A stretch of DNA of 28,996 nt from Asticcacaulis sp. UBA2476 (lineage in GTDB: Bacteria; Pseudomonadota; Alphaproteobacteria; Caulobacterales; Caulobacteraceae), in NCBI GenBank assembly GCA_002342035.1, contig DDPE01000005.1, forward strand, positions 1-28,996, read 5' to 3'. The notes under the pieces were generated by a model. The model saw only the letters and a program-made list of their open reading frames with translations. It was not told the origin of the DNA and searched no databases. Every line of letters begins with the position of its first letter. Position 1 is the stretch's first letter. A program made the translations under genes and the position numbers. This document shows positions 24,585 to 28,996 of the stretch, in pieces.

Positions 24585-24658
24585 TCATAGCCGCAGGTAG
24601 CCTAGCGAACGCTGAACCTGAACGTCCGAAATTTATAAACGTCAAAAGGATGCCGGTT

Positions 24659-25054
24659 GTGAGCATTGTCTCTGAATTTAAAACCTTTCTGATGCGCGGC
24701 AACGTCATCGACCTGGCGGTTGGTGTGGTCATCGGCGGCGCGTTCGGTAAGATCGTGACGGCTCTGGTTGACAATATCATCATGCCACCGATCGGGATGC
24801 TGACCGGCGGCGTTGATTTCTCGGAGCTTAAGCTGGTTTTGAAACCGGCTGCCGGTGATGTGGCGGAAGTGGCCATCTCATACGGCCTGTTTATCAACAC
24901 CCTGATCCAGTTCGTTATTATTGGCGCGGCCATCTTTATGGTGGTTAAGGCGATCAACCGCCTGATGCCACCCCCGCCCCCGCCCGAAGTCGTGGCTGGC
25001 CCGTCCGAGCAGGAACTGCTGGCCGATATTCTGGCTGAATTGAGAAAGAAGTAG
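24659..25054 (+). CDS. mscL: Large-conductance mechanosensitive channel
   Basis: A 131-residue inner-membrane channel that opens under osmotic downshock. The N-terminal segment EFKTFLMRGNVIDLAVGVVIGGAFGKIV is the MscL signature helix, followed by the periplasmic loop and second helix (FINTLIQFVIIGAAIFMVVKAIN), a proline run, and the C-terminal bundle EQELLADILAELRKK. The start is GTG at 24659, eight bases after AAAGGA; an in-frame ATG at 24650 shares its first base with that site and cannot be used easily. A terminator follows. It is a single gene between ihfB and gshB. Confidence 0.95.
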   Translation: MSIVSEFKTFLMRGNVIDLAVGVVIGGAFGKIVTALVDNIIMPPIGMLTGGVDFSELKLVLKPAAGDVAEVAISYGLFINTLIQFVIIGAAIFMVVKAINRLMPPPPPPEVVAGPSEQELLADILAELRKK

Positions 25055-25078
25055 GCATCACCTGCCCTCACCACATTT

Positions 25079-25109
25079 AAAAGCCCGCGCCGTCATTGCG
25101 CGGGCTTTT
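25079..25109 (+). terminator. Rho-independent terminator of mscL
   Basis: Perfect 10-bp stem AAGCCCGCGC / GCGCGGGCTT with a 7-base loop, ending in TTTTGTTT. Confidence 0.92.
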
Positions 25110-25149
25110 GTTTGGCCTATATAGAAACCTGAACATAAAGAGGTGTGTT

Positions 25150-26106
25150 ATGAGTTTGCGCGTCGCCATCCAGATGGACCCGATTGAAAATATCAATATC
25201 GCGTCCGACACCACCTTTCTGCTGATGATGGCCGCGCAAAACCGGGGTCACAGCCTGTGGGTTTACGATCCCGCCCACCTCTCGCTCGAAGACGGCAAGG
25301 TCTATGCTCGCGCCCGTAAGGTCACGCTGCGGCCCGTTAAGGGCGATCATGTCACCGCCGGCAATTATGAAACCCTGAACCTGCACACCGACATAGATGT
25401 CGTGCTGATGCGCCAGGACCCGCCGTTTGATATCGCCTATATCACCGCCACCTACCTGCTGGACCGCATTCACCCGCAGACCCTGGTGGTCAATAACCCG
25501 ACCGCCGTGCGCGATTGCCCGGAAAAGCTGTTTGCGACCGCCTTTGACGGCCTTCAACCCCCGACCCTGATCAGCGCCGATCCGGTCGCCCTCAACGCCT
25601 TTCACGAAAAACATGGCGATGTTATCCTTAAACCCCTGCACGGCGCGGCCGGATCAGGCATCATCAAGCTCACAGCCGGTGATCGCAATCTCGACGCCCT
25701 GATTGAACTGCACGCCTCGATCAGCCGTGAGCCGCTGGTCTTACAAAAATTCATCCCTGCCGTAAGCCTTGGCGACAAACGCATCATCCTCGTCGACGGC
25801 GAAGTTGTCGGCGCCATCAACCGTGTCCCCCCAAAAGATGCGGTACGCTCCAACCTGCGTGTGGGTGGCGTGGCCGAGCCCGTGCAATTAACAAAACGTG
25901 ATCTGGACATCTGCGCGGCCGTAGGGCCGGTGCTCAAAGAAAAAGGCCTTATGTTTGTGGGCCTTGATGTCATCGGCGATTACCTGACCGAAATCAACGT
26001 CACCTCACCCACCGGGGCGGTACAACTAAAGGCGTTTGAGGGGGTTGATGCCGGGGATATTTTGTGGGATCGCATAGAGCAGAAACGCCTCCTCAGCAGA
26101 CCCTAA
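25150..26106 (+). CDS. gshB: Glutathione synthetase
   Basis: The 318-residue ATP-grasp enzyme that adds glycine to gamma-glutamylcysteine. MDPIENINIASDTTFLLM at the N terminus, MRQDPPFDIAYITATYLLD, KPLHGAAGSGI (nucleotide loop), and GDKRIILVDGEVVGAINRVP, then LTEINVTSPTG near the end, are GshB signatures. The start at 25150 has AGAGG upstream; an in-frame start at 25096 would lie inside the mscL terminator. Glutathione also feeds the glutaredoxin-coupled ArsC encoded in this window. A weak hairpin follows the gene. Confidence 0.97.
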   Translation: MSLRVAIQMDPIENINIASDTTFLLMMAAQNRGHSLWVYDPAHLSLEDGKVYARARKVTLRPVKGDHVTAGNYETLNLHTDIDVVLMRQDPPFDIAYITATYLLDRIHPQTLVVNNPTAVRDCPEKLFATAFDGLQPPTLISADPVALNAFHEKHGDVILKPLHGAAGSGIIKLTAGDRNLDALIELHASISREPLVLQKFIPAVSLGDKRIILVDGEVVGAINRVPPKDAVRSNLRVGGVAEPVQLTKRDLDICAAVGPVLKEKGLMFVGLDVIGDYLTEINVTSPTGAVQLKAFEGVDAGDILWDRIEQKRLLSRP

Positions 26107-26118
26107 ATCGTTATCCGT

Positions 26119-26160
26119 AAGCCCTATTGGGTACGCCCTAAACGGCGTATAGGCTTTATT
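26119..26160 (+). terminator. Possible weak terminator after gshB
   Basis: TACGCC (26132-26137) and GGCGTA (26144-26149) form a 6-bp stem, with outer AAGCC / GGCTT pairing around a bulge, then TTTATT. It is weaker than the other terminators in the window. Confidence 0.4.
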
Positions 26161-26276
26161 GCGCGTTTGTTCATTTTTTGTTCTTGATTTGTCTTTGAGA
26201 ATATGATGATCTGTGGATAAGTTCTGCGTTTGATTCCACACTCCCTGCATAATTATTCCGTAAAAGGCATTCCTGC

Positions 26277-27857
26277 ATGCGCGTAACTACCATTGCCTTT
26301 GAAGGGGCAGAGGCCCGCCGGGTCGAAGCCGAAATTCAGCTCACCGGCGGACAGGTGGCCTTTTCCATCGTCGGTCTGGGGGATAAGGCCGTTGCCGAAA
26401 GCCGGGAGCGCGTGCGCGGGGCTTTTTCGGGTTTAGGTCTTGGCTGGCCAGGTAAGCGTATTGTCGTTAATCTGGCGCCGGCTGACTTGCCCAAGGAAGG
26501 CTCACATTTTGACCTGCCGATTGCGCTGGCGCTGATGTCGGTCATGGGCATTATCCCTGCGGATGCGCTTGATAATTATGTCTGTGTGGGTGAGCTTAAA
26601 CTTGATGGTTCCATAGGTGCGATCACCGGTGCCCTGCCCGCCGCAATGGCCGCCTCAAGCTTTGGCATGGGGCTGATCTGCCCCGAAGACAATGGCCGCG
26701 AAGCCGCCTGGGCTGGTGATGTGCCAATCCTTGCGCCGCGGTCGTTAATTGCCCTGATCAACCATTTCAAGGGCCACAGCCTGCTGTCGCGGCCTGAACC
26801 GGGTGAAATTTCACTACCCTCTAAACCCATGGATCTCAATGAGGTCAAGGGTCAGGAACTGGCTAAGCGCGCGCTCGAAATCGCCGCGGCGGGCGGCCAT
26901 AATCTGTTGTTTGTCGGCCCACCCGGCTCAGGCAAATCCATGCTGGCCCAGCGGCTGCCGGGCATATTGCCGCCGCTGACATCCCGTGAACTGCTGGAAA
27001 CCTCGCAAATCTGGTCGATGGCGGGCCTGTTGAATAAGGGTGAACTGACCCGTGATCGCCCCTTTCGCTCCCCTCACCATTCCGCGTCCATGGCGGCCCT
27101 TACCGGCGGAGGGATGCGCGCAAAACCCGGCGAAGTGTCCTTAGCCCATAACGGAGTCCTTTTTTTGGATGAACTGCCGGAGTTTTCGCCACAGGCGCTG
27201 GATTCGCTGCGTCAACCGCTGGAAACCTCTGAAATCATCGTGGCGCGGGCCAATAATCACATCAGATATCCCGCCAGAGTTCAGCTTGTCGCCGCTATGA
27301 ACCCCTGCCGCTGCGGCTATGGCGGTGTCGGTAAGGGCGCGTGCGGCAAGGCCCCAAAATGCCTGCGCGATTATCAGGGACGGGTGTCCGGCCCGCTGAT
27401 GGATCGCATCGACCTGCAAATCGATGTCCCGCCGGTCACGGCCGCCGACATGGCCCTGCCCCCGCCGGTAGAAGGCTCAAAAGAGGTCGCCGCGCGCGTG
27501 GTAGCCGCGCGCGAAACGCAAATCAGGCGCGCGGAGCAGCTTGGGCTGTCATCGGATAATACACTTAATGCCACGGCTTACGGCGCGGGCCTTGATGCCA
27601 TTAGCCCGTTGGATAACACCGCCCGCGATCTGCTCACCCAAGCCGCACAGCAATCAGGCCTGTCGGCACGCGGCTGGACGCGCTGCGTGCGACTGGCGCG
27701 CACCATTGCGGATCTGGAAAGTGCTATGTCAGGTATATCCACACCCATACTGCGTCGCCATATGGCCGAAGCTCTGATTTATCGTCGCACCACGCAAAGC
27801 GAAGGGGCACAAATGGTTTCTTCACCGAAAGCGGCAAGCTTTTTGGCGGGACATTAA
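26277..27857 (+). CDS. comM: YifB/ComM family Mg-chelatase-like AAA+ ATPase
   Basis: A 526-residue AAA+ protein. The N-terminal domain has EIQLTGGQVAFSIVGLGDKAV and NLAPADLPKEGSHFDLPIAL; the ATPase core has Walker A GPPGSGKS (214-221), Walker B VLFLDE (294-299), and the zinc-like motif MNPCRCGY. The C-terminal region RGWTRCVRLARTIADLE ends the family. ComM is a hexameric branch-migration helicase that helps integrate DNA during natural transformation. The start at 26277 has AAAAGG upstream. The kinase gene begins 53 bases after its stop with no terminator between. Confidence 0.95.
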   Translation: MRVTTIAFEGAEARRVEAEIQLTGGQVAFSIVGLGDKAVAESRERVRGAFSGLGLGWPGKRIVVNLAPADLPKEGSHFDLPIALALMSVMGIIPADALDNYVCVGELKLDGSIGAITGALPAAMAASSFGMGLICPEDNGREAAWAGDVPILAPRSLIALINHFKGHSLLSRPEPGEISLPSKPMDLNEVKGQELAKRALEIAAAGGHNLLFVGPPGSGKSMLAQRLPGILPPLTSRELLETSQIWSMAGLLNKGELTRDRPFRSPHHSASMAALTGGGMRAKPGEVSLAHNGVLFLDELPEFSPQALDSLRQPLETSEIIVARANNHIRYPARVQLVAAMNPCRCGYGGVGKGACGKAPKCLRDYQGRVSGPLMDRIDLQIDVPPVTAADMALPPPVEGSKEVAARVVAARETQIRRAEQLGLSSDNTLNATAYGAGLDAISPLDNTARDLLTQAAQQSGLSARGWTRCVRLARTIADLESAMSGISTPILRRHMAEALIYRRTTQSEGAQMVSSPKAASFLAGH

Positions 27858-27910
27858 CTTTTTACGTTTAAGATTAGGGTCGGGTAAGAATTATCTGTAT
27901 GGGGGAGTCT

Positions 27911-28996
27911 ATGACCGCTCACCAAGGTGCGCAAAATTTCAGTGCGGATGAGTTTGAAGCTAAGCTTGCCGAAACCCTTGCTGCCGAAGAACGCCTCAAA
28001 GGCCGCGAAGATTTCCTCAAGCTGTTAAGCCACGAAATTCGCACCCCGCTCAATGGGGTCATGGGCATGTTATCTTTGTTGTCGCGCACGGACATCAGCG
28101 CGGAACAGGAATCCTATATTCGCACCGCCCGCGATTCTGGCGAACATTTGCTGTCGATGGTCAATGACCTGCTGGATTATGCGCGCATTGATGCCGGTCA
28201 TATTGAGCTTGAAACCACGCGCGTCGATCTGGAATCCCTGCTGCAAGGGGTGGCCGAGTTGTTGTCGCCGCGCGCCTATAGCGGTGGCATTGAGATCGTC
28301 TGGAGCCTTGATCCCCAGCTTGAAACTATTCAGGCCGACGAAGGCCGTTTGCGTCAGATCCTGTTCAATCTGGCCGGTAATGCTCTGAAATTCACCACCA
28401 CTGGCGGCGTGCTTATTCATGTTGGCCTTACCCGCGCTGGTCTTATCCGGTTTAGTGTCACCGATACCGGCCCCGGCATCCCGCTTGAGGCTCGCACCCG
28501 CATTTTCGAAGAATATGGCCAGGTTGACCCCAAACGCGATGCAGCGCGTTACGGCGGCGCGGGCCTTGGGTTGATGATCGTCAAAAAACTGGTCGCGGCC
28601 ATGGGTGGCGCGCTCACCCTCGACAGCGAAATGGGCATAGGCTCGACCTTTGCCGTTGAATTTCGCGCCCCCTACAGCCTGCGAAGAAAGACAGCGGCCC
28701 CCGACATGCCGTCTGAGGTTACGCTGGTGTCGGCCAATCAAAGCCTGCTTAAGGGCGCAAAGGCTCACCTGAGTGCCTATGGCACAGAGATCCATCTGAG
28801 TGACACGACGCAAGGGGCCAGCATAATCCTTGCCGATCGCAGCCACATGAGCGAAGGGCCCATCACCGCCCCCGGACCGCGCTGCCTGATCCTGCTGACA
28901 CCTGAGCAGCGCGCTGAGATCCCACAATGGCGGGAACTGGGCTGGGCGGGTTACCTCATTAAACCTCCGCGCCGGAAAACGCCTAAAGAACAGATT
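27911..28996 (+). CDS. shkA: Hybrid histidine kinase with pseudo-receiver, ShkA-like; 3'-truncated by window edge
   Basis: The first 362 residues of a cytoplasmic hybrid kinase; the open frame continues past the window. After about 30 charged residues come the H box FLKLLSHEIRTPLNGVMG (His41), the N box LFNLAGNALKFT (Asn157), G1 DTGPGI, F box RIFEEYGQVD, and G2 GGAGLGL (about 215-221). A degenerate receiver follows (about 269-352), ending AGYLIKPPRR, without a normal phospho-Asp context. I recall Arg324, Tyr338, Arg344 and Gln351 as functional residues of the Caulobacter ShkA Rec1; here Arg334, Tyr348, Arg354 and Gln361 keep the same spacing. A second receiver is expected beyond the edge. Start: ATG at 27911 after GGGGG; an in-frame ATG at 27899 is possible. 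ShkA feeds the TacA stalk pathway in Caulobacter. Confidence 0.75.
   Translation, partial: MTAHQGAQNFSADEFEAKLAETLAAEERLKGREDFLKLLSHEIRTPLNGVMGMLSLLSRTDISAEQESYIRTARDSGEHLLSMVNDLLDYARIDAGHIELETTRVDLESLLQGVAELLSPRAYSGGIEIVWSLDPQLETIQADEGRLRQILFNLAGNALKFTTTGGVLIHVGLTRAGLIRFSVTDTGPGIPLEARTRIFEEYGQVDPKRDAARYGGAGLGLMIVKKLVAAMGGALTLDSEMGIGSTFAVEFRAPYSLRRKTAAPDMPSEVTLVSANQSLLKGAKAHLSAYGTEIHLSDTTQGASIILADRSHMSEGPITAPGPRCLILLTPEQRAEIPQWRELGWAGYLIKPPRRKTPKEQI

Overview
The window looks like a chromosomal segment from a member of the Caulobacterales (Alphaproteobacteria), most likely Asticcacaulis or a close relative. The evidence is gene content and order: a zinc-ribbon TIGR02300 protein, aroA, cmk, rpsA, ihfB, mscL, gshB, comM and a hybrid kinase resembling ShkA. 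The kinase keeps, at a constant offset, residues I recall as the cyclic-di-GMP contacts of Caulobacter ShkA. Base composition is moderate (I estimate high fifties percent GC by eye), lower than typical Caulobacter or Brevundimonas, and a secreted GH115 glucuronidase fits a xylan-degrading lifestyle. No rRNA, IS element, prophage or CRISPR array was seen. Species assignment is inference.

Layout. 1-2871: the end of an RND efflux pump gene and its overlapping outer-membrane lipoprotein. 3056-3469: a DoxX membrane protein. 3682-4772: a tight cluster of small genes (176, 61, 87 and 25 residues), the last a single-helix microprotein, closed by a strong terminator. 4938-6924: a soluble KdpD-like kinase core and a KdpE-like response regulator on opposite strands, with a DUF1328 gene between them and no kdpFABC in the window. 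7079-8076: YnfA and a dienelactone hydrolase, translationally coupled on the minus strand. 8215-13827: GH115 glucuronidase, aldo/keto reductase and TonB-dependent receptor, a possible operon behind a large palindrome. 13818-16612 (minus strand): an RCK-gated potassium channel and an SLC13-type transporter with an RCK_C domain. 16781-18231: arsR-aqpS-arsC, an arsenic operon in which an aquaglyceroporin takes the place of an arsenite pump. 18275-18350: tRNA-Ala(GGC) on the minus strand with a clear promoter.

18524-26106 is mostly conserved housekeeping: TIGR02300 protein, aroA, cmk, rpsA, ihfB, mscL, gshB. It is interrupted between aroA and cmk by an AT-rich minus-strand gene of unknown function that looks acquired. 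26277-28996 holds comM and the start of the ShkA-like kinase, which runs off the right edge.

The most interesting items are the AT-rich insertion, the small-protein cluster next to the stripped-down Kdp-like two-component pair, the palindrome ahead of the glucuronidase, the overlapping promoter, operator and start of arsR, the two stacked hairpins after rpsA, and the pseudo-receiver of the kinase. I did not find a clearly new multi-gene defence or mobile system.
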